Assembly: GCF_040215725.1 (NCBI RefSeq)
Contig: NZ_CP157967.1
Location: 1,922,001-1,986,000, forward strand
Direction of reading: 5' to 3'
From: Rhizobium sp. ZPR4
GTDB lineage: Bacteria; Pseudomonadota; Alphaproteobacteria; Rhizobiales; Rhizobiaceae
DNA length: 64,000 nt
Part shown: positions 29,241 through 37,662 of the stretch, in pieces
How positions within the stretch are numbered: the stretch's first letter is position 1
Layout: each line of letters opens with the position of its first letter
Made by a program: the position numbers and the translations under genes
Notes under the pieces: generated by a model
What the model was told of the DNA's origin: nothing
The model's database searches: none
The model's input: the letters and a program-made list of their open reading frames with translations, nothing else

Positions 29241-30032
29241 ATGCGCCGGCTTCTGGCATGCCTACTGCCGCTCGCTCTCTTTTTGAATGGCTGCACGACA
29301 GGCTACGATGCCCTGTCGACAGCGGCCCTTCCCAAGACCAGGTTCGCCGATACGAAACCCCAGGACTTCGGCCGCGATCATCCCGAGCGCCACCCCATCC
29401 ATGGCATCGATATTTCCAAATGGCAGGGCGATATCGATTGGAAAGCCGTCAAGAACTCCGGCGTTGCCTTTGTCTTCATCAAGGCGACGGAGGGCAAGGA
29501 TCGGATCGATCCTCGTTTCACCGAGTATTGGAACGAGGCCAGCGCCGCAGGACTTCTGCACGCGCCCTATCATTTCTTCTATTTCTGCTCCACCGCCGAC
29601 GAACAGGCCGATTGGTTCATCCGCAACGTGCCGAAGGATGCCATGGCGCTTCCGCCCGTCGTCGACGTCGAATGGAACCCTGGCTCCCCGACCTGCAAGA
29701 CCAGACCGGCTCCTGAAACGGTGCGAACGGAAATCAAGCGGTTCATGGATCGCCTGGAGGCCTATTACGGCAAGCGCCCGATTATCTATACTTCGGTCGA
29801 CTTCCACCGCGAAAATCTTGTCGGCTATTTCAAGGACTATCACTTCTGGGTTCGCTCGGTCGCCAAGCATCCGAAAGAGACCTACGCAGACCGCAGCTGG
29901 GCCTTCTGGCAATATACCTCGACGGGCGTAATCCCCGGCATCAAAGGCCCGACGGACATCAATGTTTTTGCCGGCTCCGAGCAGAACTGGCAAAACTGGG
30001 TGGCTGCAGTAGAGAAGCAGGGAAATTCTTAA
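29241..30032 (+). CDS. GH25 lysozyme, probable lipoprotein
   Basis: 263 aa. N-terminal signal with a cysteine in LFLNGC suggests lipidation at about residue 17. The GH25 muramidase domain follows (from about 53): HGIDISKWQGDIDW with the first catalytic Asp, FVFIKATEGKD near 78, YHFFYFC near 112, VVDVEWNP with the DxE catalytic pair near 145, and IIYTSVDF. It should hydrolyse the MurNAc-GlcNAc bond. ATG at 29241 is chosen over the upstream frame because of AGGAAA and the signal peptide. The 29027-29240 gap shows only an AT-rich region. Confidence 0.88.
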   Translation: MRRLLACLLPLALFLNGCTTGYDALSTAALPKTRFADTKPQDFGRDHPERHPIHGIDISKWQGDIDWKAVKNSGVAFVFIKATEGKDRIDPRFTEYWNEASAAGLLHAPYHFFYFCSTADEQADWFIRNVPKDAMALPPVVDVEWNPGSPTCKTRPAPETVRTEIKRFMDRLEAYYGKRPIIYTSVDFHRENLVGYFKDYHFWVRSVAKHPKETYADRSWAFWQYTSTGVIPGIKGPTDINVFAGSEQNWQNWVAAVEKQGNS

Positions 30033-30111
30033 TACTGAGCCCATTTCACTCTTGCTTATGTCACAATCTTCTGTGAAAGCGACCCTATTCTATCACTAGG
30101 AAGGATCGCTC

Positions 30112-31356
30112 ATGGATCGTCACACCATTCGACGCGGCGCTCTTGCGTTGCTCCTCGCTTCCGCCATGACCGGTACGGCAATGGCACAGAGCGCGGCTCC
30201 GGCCGCAGTGCCGCCCGCAAGCAGCGACGCAACGCCAAAAGTAGCCTGCGGCGGCGATCTCGCGGCTTTTCTGGCTGGCGTAAAGGCTGAGGCGATTGCC
30301 GATGGTGCGGATGCCGCGGCCGCCGACAAGACGTTCGCCGGTGCGCAGATCGACCCCAAGGTTCTAGCAATGGACCGCAGCCAGGGTGTCTTCCGCCAGA
30401 CCTTCCTCGAATTCTCGCAGCGCACCGTCAGCCAGGGCCGCCTCGACATCGGCCGCCAGAAGATGAAGCAATATGCCGACGTCTTCGCCAAGGCTGAACA
30501 GGACTATGGCGTGCCTCCCGGTGTCATCACCGCCTTCTGGGCGATGGAAACGGATTTTGGCGCCGTTCAGGGCAATTTCAACACCCGCAATGCGCTGGTC
30601 ACCCTCTCGCATGATTGCCGCCGGCCGGACTTCTTCCGCCCGCGCCTGATTGCACTGATCGAACTCGTCCAGCGCGGCGACGTCGACCCGGCAACGACGA
30701 CGGGTGCATGGGCTGGCGAGATCGGCCAGACGCAGATGTTGCCGCCCGATATCATCGCTTACGGCACGGACGGCGACGGCGACGGGCATGTCAATCTCAA
30801 GACCAGCGCACCCGACGTCATCCTGACGACAGCGCGCTTCCTCCAGCATCTCGGCTTCCAGCGCGGCCAGCCCTGGCTGCAGGAAGTCACGGTTCCGGAT
30901 AACCTTCCCTGGGAAAAATCCGGCATCGGCGGCACGCTGACGGCTGCTGACTGGTTCAAGCTTGGCGTCACACCGCGCGACGGAAATACCAACTTCGGCT
31001 CCCTGCCGGCAGCACTCATTCTGCCGCAGGGCCGCAAGGGACCTGCCTTCCTCACCTATCCGAACTACAATACCTATCTCGGCTGGAACCAGTCGTTCAT
31101 CTACACGACCTCGGCCGCCTATTTCGCCACCCGCTTTGCCGGCGCTCCGCCCTATAACAAGGGCAACCCCGAGGCGGGTCTCAACGATGTCGACATGAAG
31201 GCGCTTCAGACCAAGCTCGTGGCCCGCGGCTACGATGTCGGCAAGATCGATGGCATTTTGGGTTCCGGCACGCGTGTCGCCATCCAGAAGGAACAGTTCC
31301 GTCTGGGGTTGCCGGCAGATGGCTGGGCGACGGCGGCGCTGCTCAACGCGCTCTGA
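30112..31356 (+). CDS. Periplasmic lytic murein transglycosylase, MltB family
   Basis: 414 aa with a signal peptide ending at AMAQ. The MltB-type (SLT_2) catalytic domain covers about 45-340: FWAMETDFGAVQGNFNTRNALVTL with the catalytic Glu near 148, and GAWAGEIGQTQMLPPDIIAYGTDGDGDG near 205. A C-terminal peptidoglycan-binding domain (about 355-412) holds LQTKLVARGYDVGKIDGILGS. Unlike E. coli MltB it has no lipobox. It lies 80 bp after the GH25 gene on the same strand and may share its transcript. Confidence 0.93.
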   Translation: MDRHTIRRGALALLLASAMTGTAMAQSAAPAAVPPASSDATPKVACGGDLAAFLAGVKAEAIADGADAAAADKTFAGAQIDPKVLAMDRSQGVFRQTFLEFSQRTVSQGRLDIGRQKMKQYADVFAKAEQDYGVPPGVITAFWAMETDFGAVQGNFNTRNALVTLSHDCRRPDFFRPRLIALIELVQRGDVDPATTTGAWAGEIGQTQMLPPDIIAYGTDGDGDGHVNLKTSAPDVILTTARFLQHLGFQRGQPWLQEVTVPDNLPWEKSGIGGTLTAADWFKLGVTPRDGNTNFGSLPAALILPQGRKGPAFLTYPNYNTYLGWNQSFIYTTSAAYFATRFAGAPPYNKGNPEAGLNDVDMKALQTKLVARGYDVGKIDGILGSGTRVAIQKEQFRLGLPADGWATAALLNAL

Positions 31357-31376
31357 TTTCTCCTATACATCGATCG

Positions 31377-31403
31377 AAAAGGCGGCTCCGGGCCGCCTTT
31401 TTT
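31377..31403 (+). terminator. Terminator after the MltB-like gene
   Basis: AAAA-GGCGGC, a short loop, GCCGCC-TTTTTT: a compact intrinsic terminator 20 bp after the stop. Confidence 0.92.
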
Positions 31404-31511
31404 GTACCTGCTCCCCTTATAGCCGTGAGCACCCACAACCCCAAAGCAGCAAGAAACGGGTGGAGAGCCCGCACTCTTCCGGTTTAGATGCATCGAAAGA
31501 GGAGAGATGCC

Positions 31512-32438
31512 ATGAATGGCGAACATCGAATGAGCGCTTCAACCTGGGGCCTGCTGCTGTTGCTGGGGCTGATCTGGGGTGGCTCCTTCTTTTTCGCGCG
31601 CATCGCAGTTCACCATGTGCCACCTTTCACGCTCGTCCTGCTGCGTCTGTCCTTGGCGGCGGTGGCGCTGCACATCTACCTTGCCGGTCGCCTTGGCATC
31701 TATCAGTCGCTGCGGCAGCATTGGCGGCAATTTCTGCTGCTGGGCTTGATCAACAATGCGATTCCGCATGCGCTGATCTTCTGCGGCCAGACGCAGATGG
31801 GCGCCGGGCTTGCATCGATCCTGAACGCGACGACGCCGATGTGGACCGTATTGATCGGCAATCAGCTTACCACCGACGAACGTCTGACATCGGCCAAGCT
31901 GATCGGCTGTCTCACCGGCCTGCTCGGAACGGCGGTGTTGCTCGGGCCGAGCATCACCAGCAGCGGCTCGGTTCCCTTTTGGGCGCTGTCATTGCCGATC
32001 CTCGCCGCGATCTCCTATGGCTTTGCCGCGATCTATGCCAAGCGCTTCAAGGGCATCGCGCCGCCGGTCGTGGCGGCGGGCCAGCTGACCGGCTCCTCGC
32101 TCATCATGCTGCCGCTTGCGCTGCTGATCGACCAGCCTTGGACGCTTGCCGTCCCGCCGGTGACGGCGATTGCCGCCATTCTCGGCTTGGCGCTCTTGTC
32201 GACCGCGTTTGCTTACATCCTCTATTTTCGCATCATCGAGCTTGCCGGCGCCACCAACACCTCCCTCGTCACACTGCTGGTGCCGCCAAGCGCGCTATTA
32301 CTTGGCTTCCTCTTTCTCGGCGAGCGGATAGGGCCTGCCGAAATCGCCGGCATGCTGCTCATCGCCGCAGGTCTGCTCGTTCTCGATGGGCGACTTTTCA
32401 TGTGGATGAAACGCAGCGTCAGAACGCGGGAAATATGA
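31512..32438 (+). CDS. DMT-superfamily transporter (EamA type)
   Basis: 308-aa inner-membrane protein with ten helices in two EamA repeats: the first begins LLLLGLIWGGSFFFARIAV and the second LSLPILAAISYGFAAIYAKRF. The final motif GATNTSLVTLLVPPSALLLGFLFLGE is typical. Such proteins export amino acids or metabolites; the substrate is unknown. ATG at 31512 is preceded by GGAGAG; the alternative at 31488 adds eight basic residues. Confidence 0.85.
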   Translation: MNGEHRMSASTWGLLLLLGLIWGGSFFFARIAVHHVPPFTLVLLRLSLAAVALHIYLAGRLGIYQSLRQHWRQFLLLGLINNAIPHALIFCGQTQMGAGLASILNATTPMWTVLIGNQLTTDERLTSAKLIGCLTGLLGTAVLLGPSITSSGSVPFWALSLPILAAISYGFAAIYAKRFKGIAPPVVAAGQLTGSSLIMLPLALLIDQPWTLAVPPVTAIAAILGLALLSTAFAYILYFRIIELAGATNTSLVTLLVPPSALLLGFLFLGERIGPAEIAGMLLIAAGLLVLDGRLFMWMKRSVRTREI

Positions 32439-32601
32439 TCTCACGCTCCACTCAGATGGCCCGCAGTCACAACATATTAATATTTATTCACAGCCCGTCA
32501 TTGAGCTCACAATCGCCTTTTATAAAGCAAATTCAAATCATTGCCACAAAGCCATGAATCACGTCGCGAGCTCGATACCGCGCCGCAGCATCGAATGTTC
32601 T

Positions 32602-32630
32602 TTGCAAGCAACACATTTTCGACATAAAAT
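32602..32630 (+). promoter_or_regulatory. Sigma-70 promoter for the 25-aa gene
   Basis: TTGCAA at 32602-32607, a 17-bp spacer and TAAAAT at 32625-32630. Transcription would start near 32637, about 19 nt before the ATG at 32656, giving an mRNA of about 195 nt ending at the terminator at 32831. The rest of 32439-32600 shows nothing recognisable. Confidence 0.6.
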
Positions 32631-32655
32631 TTAACGGCTGACTGAGGAGGAAGAC

Positions 32656-32733
32656 ATGGGATTAACGCGATCCATCAACGTCCTAGTGGTCGGTGCGGCC
32701 TTCGCTTTCGTCGTGACGATGCTTTTCATCTAA
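32656..32733 (+). CDS. 25-aa single-span membrane peptide
   Basis: Too short for ordinary gene calling. The peptide begins MGLTRSIN and then has one continuous hydrophobic segment to its C-terminal LFI, enough for one membrane helix with the basic N-terminus inside. GAGGAGG at 32644-32650 is among the best ribosome sites in the window, a good promoter lies upstream and a strong terminator downstream. That set is hard to explain unless it is expressed. I do not recognise the family and assign no function. Confidence 0.7.
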   Translation: MGLTRSINVLVVGAAFAFVVTMLFI

Positions 32734-32797
32734 CGGCTTCGGCGAAATTCGCAGACGACCAAACTCCGAAAAGCTAACAAAACCCCTGTTTCATTAG

Positions 32798-32831
32798 AAA
32801 AGCGCATGTCCCAGCAGGACATGCGCTTTTT
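32798..32831. terminator. Bidirectional terminator
   Basis: A 10-bp perfect stem (GCGCATGTCC / GGACATGCGC) with a 5-base loop, flanked by A4 and T5. It ends the small-peptide transcript and also lies just past the metF stop on the other strand. Confidence 0.93.
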
Positions 32832-32853
32832 ATGAGTAAATTGGGCGAAAGTT

Positions 32854-33756
32854 TTAGGCAGCGGCGCCGGCGCGCGCATCCACCTTGCGCTCAAGACCCA
32901 GCCGTTCGAGGACGGCCGAGACGAGCGCCGAACGGTTCATCGTGTAGAGATGAAACTCATGGATGCCACGGCGCATCAGATCCTGGATCTGCTCGGCAGC
33001 AACTTCAGCGGCGACCCTGGCACGCTCTTCGGTATTCTCCTCCAGACCGTCGAAACGCTCGTCGAGCCAGGACGGAATAGTCGTGCCACAAGCACCGGCA
33101 AAGCGTTTCAGCTGGGTCAGGTTCTGGATCGGCATGATGCCCGGCACGACCGGAATCTTGATGCCAGCCGCGCGAACGCGATCATGATAGCGCTCAAACG
33201 CATCATTATCGAAGAAGAACTGGGTCAGCGCCCGATCGGCACCGTTTTCCGCTTTACGCTTCAGCATATCGATATCGGCTGCCGTATCACGGCTTTCCGG
33301 ATGCTTTTCCGGATAGGCCGACACGGAGATATCGAAATCGCCGCGCTCACGCAAAGCTCCCACCAGTTCAGCAGCATTGGCATAGCCGCCCGGATGCGGC
33401 TGATAGGCCGAGCCAACGCCGCCCGGCGGATCGCCGCGCAGGGCGACGAAACGGCGAACGCCCGCAGCCAGGAACTCGTCGATCACCCGATGGGTGTCCT
33501 CACGCGTTGCCCCGACGCAGGTCAGATGCGATGCGGTCGTGAACGGCGTCTCATGGATCATCTTGCGCACGGCGGAAAGCGTTGGCGCCTTGGTCGAGCC
33601 GCCTGCTCCATACGTGACTGAAACGAACTCAGCGTCCCAATCGCTGAGCTCCTCAACGGTGTTCCACAGCTGCTGCTCGGCCTCTTCCGACTTCGGCGGA
33701 AAGAACTCGAAGGAGATGCGGATACCGTCGTTACGGCTTTCTGATCTCGAAGACAT
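32854..33756 (-). CDS. metF: 5,10-methylenetetrahydrofolate reductase
   Basis: FAD enzyme that makes 5-methyl-THF for methionine synthesis. 300 aa TIM barrel: ISFEFFPPKSEEAEQQLW with the catalytic Glu near 13, VTYGAGGST near 48, HLTCVGATRED near 78, ALRGDPPGG near 105, and VPGIMPIQNLTQLKRFA near 203. The start at 33756 follows the regulator stop by one base (TGA c ATG) with GGGAG before it. It is thus translated from the same message as its likely repressor. Confidence 0.96.
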   Translation of the reverse strand: MSSRSESRNDGIRISFEFFPPKSEEAEQQLWNTVEELSDWDAEFVSVTYGAGGSTKAPTLSAVRKMIHETPFTTASHLTCVGATREDTHRVIDEFLAAGVRRFVALRGDPPGGVGSAYQPHPGGYANAAELVGALRERGDFDISVSAYPEKHPESRDTAADIDMLKRKAENGADRALTQFFFDNDAFERYHDRVRAAGIKIPVVPGIMPIQNLTQLKRFAGACGTTIPSWLDERFDGLEENTEERARVAAEVAAEQIQDLMRRGIHEFHLYTMNRSALVSAVLERLGLERKVDARAGAAA

Positions 33757-33757
33757 G

Positions 33758-34783
33758 TCAAACTCTCCCGGCAAGAATGGGGGATGACTGGTGGCCCTGG
33801 TCGGACGCAATCAGCAATCGCGGGTCGCGCGCCAGCCAGATGGTGACGGTCAGCGCCTGACCGCCTTCCCTCCCCGAATGAAGGTCCTGCACGCGCTCCA
33901 CATCCAGCCCCGCCAGCTTCAACCAATCCGACATGGTCTGATGCGAGAAGCCGAGACGCAGATGCGCATGCTCGTCACGCAGATATTCAAGCCCGTGCGG
34001 TGCGAGATCGATGATGACGAGCCGACCGCCGGGCCGCAGCATTCGCGCAGCCTCGTTGATGGCGATCTCCGGCTGATCGAGGAAATGCAGCACCTGATGG
34101 ATGGTGATGAGGTCGAAATCCTGCTGTTCGAGCGGCAGGTTGAAAATATCGCCATGGCGCACCGAAGCGCTTGTGATGTTGGCCCGGTCGAGATTGGCGC
34201 GCGCAACCGCCAGCATGTCACGGCTGGCATCGATGCCGATGGCGCGGCGGTAATGGCCGGTCAGAAGCTGCAGCATCCGGCCCGTGCCCGTGCCGAGATC
34301 GAGAAAGGAGTCGATCGGCTGCGGACCGATCAGATCGATCAACGCCTTGTCGACATCCTCATCGGCGACATGGAGGCGTCGCAGCTCGTCCCATTCGGCG
34401 GCATTGCGGCTGAAATAGGCCTGCGCACGTTCGGCACGAACACGCTTCACCGAGGTAAGCCGCTCGCCATCGCGCAGCAGCACTGTATCTTTCTCGGCGG
34501 TGTGGCGCAGCAGAGCGCGCGCCAGCGTGACGGCCTTGCCCTCTTGCTTCAAACGGAAATAAGCCCAGGCACCCTCCTGATAACGATCGATCAGGCCGGC
34601 TTCGCCGAGCAGTTTCAAATGTCGGGAAATACGCGGCTGCGACTGGCCGAGAATTTCAGTAAGATCGGTGACAGTGAGATCGCCGGCCGCGAGGAGTGCC
34701 AGGAGACGCAGCCGCGTCGGCTCGCCGACCGCCTTCAGCACATCCACCACATCATCCAAGCCGAGTTTAACCAGATCCGTCAT
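33758..34783 (-). CDS. sahR: ArsR-family regulator with methyltransferase-fold domain (SahR-like)
   Basis: 341 aa. Residues about 1-95 are an ArsR winged helix (DVLKAVGEPTRLRLLALL; QPRISRHLKLLGEAGLI as recognition helix) without the metal-site cysteines of true metalloregulators. Residues about 140-310 form a SAM-methyltransferase fold (FLDLGTGTGRMLQLL; GGRLVIIDLAPHG). This two-domain design matches SahR, a described repressor of the S-adenosylmethionine cycle that lets go of DNA when S-adenosylhomocysteine rises. Coupling to metF supports that. A perfect palindrome over its promoter (34802-34817) would be the operator. The name is an inference from family and context. Confidence 0.8.
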   Translation of the reverse strand: MTDLVKLGLDDVVDVLKAVGEPTRLRLLALLAAGDLTVTDLTEILGQSQPRISRHLKLLGEAGLIDRYQEGAWAYFRLKQEGKAVTLARALLRHTAEKDTVLLRDGERLTSVKRVRAERAQAYFSRNAAEWDELRRLHVADEDVDKALIDLIGPQPIDSFLDLGTGTGRMLQLLTGHYRRAIGIDASRDMLAVARANLDRANITSASVRHGDIFNLPLEQQDFDLITIHQVLHFLDQPEIAINEAARMLRPGGRLVIIDLAPHGLEYLRDEHAHLRLGFSHQTMSDWLKLAGLDVERVQDLHSGREGGQALTVTIWLARDPRLLIASDQGHQSSPILAGRV

Positions 34784-34801
34784 TCCACACCCAATCAAGA
34801 T

Positions 34802-34839
34802 ATAAAGATATCTTTATGTGATTTGGGTTCGATCTGCAA
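34802..34839 (-). promoter_or_regulatory. sahR-metF promoter and 16-bp palindromic operator
   Basis: ATAAAGAT and its exact complement ATCTTTAT form a perfect palindrome at 34802-34817. On the minus strand TTGCAG (34834-34839), a 17-bp spacer and TAAAGA (34811-34816) form a promoter, so the palindrome covers the -10. This is the layout of a classical repressor site, 19 bp from the sahR ATG. Confidence 0.7.
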
Positions 34840-34925
34840 GAGCCAATCGCTCGCGACGCTAATTCGACGTCGGAAATCTGTTAGTTTCTGACGAAAACGG
34901 AATATCCGATTACGCCGATGGGCAA

Positions 34926-34950
34926 ACAAAAACCCCGGACAAGCCGGGGT
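34926..34950 (-). terminator. Terminator after ettA
   Basis: ACCCCGG / CCGGGGT stem with a 5-base loop, followed on the minus strand by TTTTTG. It closes the ettA transcript. Confidence 0.85.
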
Positions 34951-34973
34951 CTTCGAAGAGCGAAATCGAGAGC

Positions 34974-36623
34974 TTAGCGCGTCAGTCGCTTGTGCGCCTG
35001 GCTGCCCGGATTGAGGGCATCGGGACCGAGGCGGCGGATCTTGTCCTGCTCGTAATCTTCGAAATTGCCTTCGAACCATTCGACATGGCCTTCGCCTTCA
35101 AAGGCTAGGATATGCGTGGCCAGACGGTCGAGGAACATGCGATCGTGGCTGATGATGATGGCGCAGCCGGCGAAGTTTTCGAGCGCGCTTTCCAGAGCCC
35201 CCAGCGTTTCCGTATCGAGGTCGTTTGTGGGTTCGTCGAGCAGAAGCACGTTGCCGCCAGCCTTCAGCATCTTGGCCAGATGAACACGGTTGCGCTGACC
35301 GCCGGAGAGATTGCCGACCTTCTGCTGCTGGTCGCCACCCTTGAAGTTAAAGGCGCCGCAATAGGCGCGCGAGTTCATGTCGAACTTGCCGAGCTTGATG
35401 ATTTCGGCGCCGCCGGAGATTTCCTCCCATACGGTTTTATTGCCGTCAAGCGCATCGCGGCTCTGGTCGACATAGCTGAGATGCACCGTCTCGCCGATAC
35501 GGACCGAGCCGGAATCCGGCTTTTCCTGCCCCGTGATCATCTTGAACAGCGTCGTCTTGCCGGCGCCGTTCGGGCCGATGATGCCGACGATGCCGCCCGG
35601 CGGCAGCTTGATCGACAGATCGTTGACCAGCGTGCGGCCTTCGAAGCCCTTGGTGATGCCCTCCATCTCGATTACCACCTGGCCGAGACGCTCGCTGACC
35701 GGAATGATGATCTGCGCATCACCGGGACGCTGATTTTCGGCAGCGTCGACCAGCTGTTCGTAAGCGTTGATACGCGCCTTGGACTTGGCCTGACGAGCCT
35801 TGGGGCTGGAGGCGATCCATTCCTGTTCGCGGCTGATTGCCTTTTGACGGCCAGCTTCTTCGCGGGCTTCCTGCTGCATGCGCTTAGCCTTGGCCCGCAG
35901 ATAGGCGGAATAGTTGCCTTCGTAGGGAATGCCACGGCCGCGGTCGAGTTCGAGAATCCAGCCGGTAACATTGTCGAGGAAGTAGCGATCGTGGGTGATC
36001 ATCATCACAGCGCCCGGATAGTCGCGCAGGTGCTTTTCCAGCCAGGCAATGGTCTCGGCGTCGAGATGGTTGGTCGGTTCGTCGAGCAGCAGCAGGTCCG
36101 GCTGCGAGAGAAGCAGGCGGCAGAGCGCGATACGGCGGCGCTCACCACCGGAAAGGCTGGTGACTTCGGCATCGCGCGGCGGGCAGCACAATGCTTCCAT
36201 CGCCATCTCGACCTGACTTTCCAGATCCCAGAGATTCTGGCTGTCGATGATGTCCTGGAGCTTGGCGCCCTCGTCCGCCGTCTCGTCGGAATAGTTCATC
36301 ATCAATTCGTTGTAGCGATTGAGGATTTCGGTTTTCTTGGCAACGCCTTCCATGACGTTTTCGAAAACCGTCTTGTTGGGATCGAGCTGAGGCTCCTGCG
36401 CCAGGTACCCGATGGTCGCGCCTTCGGCCAGCCAGGCCTCGCCGGTATATTCCTTGTCGAGGCCGGCCATGATGCGCAGCACCGTCGACTTACCCGCGCC
36501 GTTCGGACCGAGAATACCAATCTTGGCATCGGGGTAGAAGGAGAGATGGATATTCTCAAGGATCTTCTTGGCGCCATAGGACTTATTCAGTCCGGCCATA
36601 TGATAAATAAACTGACGTGCCAT
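34974..36623 (-). CDS. ettA: Energy-dependent translational throttle protein EttA (ABC-F)
   Basis: Soluble ABC-F ATPase that binds the ribosomal E site and gates the first elongation step according to ATP/ADP. 549 aa with two nucleotide-binding domains: Walker A GPNGAGKST near 38 and GPNGAGKTT near 352, signatures LSGGERRR near 160 and LSGGQRNR near 445. The arm insertion sits between the signature and the switch of the first domain, and the linker contains ISREQEWIASSPKARQAKSK. Near-perfect family length. The start MARQFIYHMAGL matches the family. Single-gene transcript. Confidence 0.96.
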   Translation of the reverse strand: MARQFIYHMAGLNKSYGAKKILENIHLSFYPDAKIGILGPNGAGKSTVLRIMAGLDKEYTGEAWLAEGATIGYLAQEPQLDPNKTVFENVMEGVAKKTEILNRYNELMMNYSDETADEGAKLQDIIDSQNLWDLESQVEMAMEALCCPPRDAEVTSLSGGERRRIALCRLLLSQPDLLLLDEPTNHLDAETIAWLEKHLRDYPGAVMMITHDRYFLDNVTGWILELDRGRGIPYEGNYSAYLRAKAKRMQQEAREEAGRQKAISREQEWIASSPKARQAKSKARINAYEQLVDAAENQRPGDAQIIIPVSERLGQVVIEMEGITKGFEGRTLVNDLSIKLPPGGIVGIIGPNGAGKTTLFKMITGQEKPDSGSVRIGETVHLSYVDQSRDALDGNKTVWEEISGGAEIIKLGKFDMNSRAYCGAFNFKGGDQQQKVGNLSGGQRNRVHLAKMLKAGGNVLLLDEPTNDLDTETLGALESALENFAGCAIIISHDRMFLDRLATHILAFEGEGHVEWFEGNFEDYEQDKIRRLGPDALNPGSQAHKRLTR

Positions 36624-36749
36624 AGCTTGGGTTACTCCACGGACGGATAACATTGCGAATTGTGCCGCTATGTAGGCGAAACCCGGCCCTCGGGCAACGG
36701 CGAAACCTTGTCCGAGGGCATTTATCCGCGTCGCAAAGCCCGGATTAGG

Positions 36750-37496
36750 CTAGAAACCGGCCGCGTCCACCACGCCGCGGTCGCAGCCGAACGAGGTGCT
36801 GCCCGCACTTTGGATCAACTTGGCGAGCCGCGGCTCATTACCCTGCTGTGGATCGATCGCATCTTCCGAGAGACCGATGGTCAGCTCCGAAATCATCCTG
36901 ACGTTGCCGACCCGGCGGCAGCTCATCTTGATGCGCGCATTGGCGCCTTCGCCGAAGCTCTGGTCGAAGGCTGCCTTGATGCTTTCGGCATCCAGCTCCT
37001 TGCCGATATTCTGCGCGAAGAGCTCGCGCACGGCCGATGCATTGAGCTCGGTGATCAGGCCGGCGGCGATGGCGAAATACTGGTCGGCGCTGAGCTTCGT
37101 GCAGGTGCCGTGCTTGATCCATTCGTGCCGCTCGAGGCCGGATTGGGTGCCCGGCATCACCTTGTCGAGCTTCGTCTTCACGTCCTGCGACAGCTGCACC
37201 GCCGGCAGATCCTTCCAGTCACTGCTGCGATCCGCCTGCTTCAGATCCTCGGAAACATCGCAATATTCCTGCCGCATCGGCCAGAGGCCATGCAGCGAGA
37301 AGTTCGTGGCATCATGACTATCCGACGACTGGTTCCGGCATTCCGCCTTCTTCTGGTTCGTCGCACAAAATGCCGGCTCCCAGCTTGCCGCCAGGATAAA
37401 GCGTGTCCGCCCGCGGCTATGTTCCTGCGCCATGGCGCCCGTCACGGTGCCGATCGAAAGGATTGCAACCGCAAATACCCGAAGCCAATGCTTCAT
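36750..37496 (-). CDS. Ribonuclease T2 family protein
   Basis: Exported acid-type endoribonuclease, 248 aa, with a signal peptide ending AMAQ. Both catalytic blocks are intact: CAS I FSLHGLWP (near 66) and CAS II HEWIKHGTC (near 124), containing the histidines and the glutamate needed for 2',3'-cyclic phosphate cleavage. Several cysteines suit periplasmic disulfides. Members in bacteria, such as RNase I of E. coli, scavenge RNA from the periplasm. Single gene, divergent from the hydrolase at 37663. Confidence 0.93.
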   Translation of the reverse strand: MKHWLRVFAVAILSIGTVTGAMAQEHSRGRTRFILAASWEPAFCATNQKKAECRNQSSDSHDATNFSLHGLWPMRQEYCDVSEDLKQADRSSDWKDLPAVQLSQDVKTKLDKVMPGTQSGLERHEWIKHGTCTKLSADQYFAIAAGLITELNASAVRELFAQNIGKELDAESIKAAFDQSFGEGANARIKMSCRRVGNVRMISELTIGLSEDAIDPQQGNEPRLAKLIQSAGSTSFGCDRGVVDAAGF

Positions 37497-37662
37497 TCCC
37501 TGCCTCCAACTAGAACATTATAGGAACAAATAAGCAGTTTGATCGAGCGGATGCAATCCTCAATCGCAGCGCTCGGAAAGATTTATTTCTGTGAGCTTTA
37601 CCACCTATCCATTGCAATCGGGCGGATGATAACCTTTCGTCCTACCGGGGAGGACCGAATAC

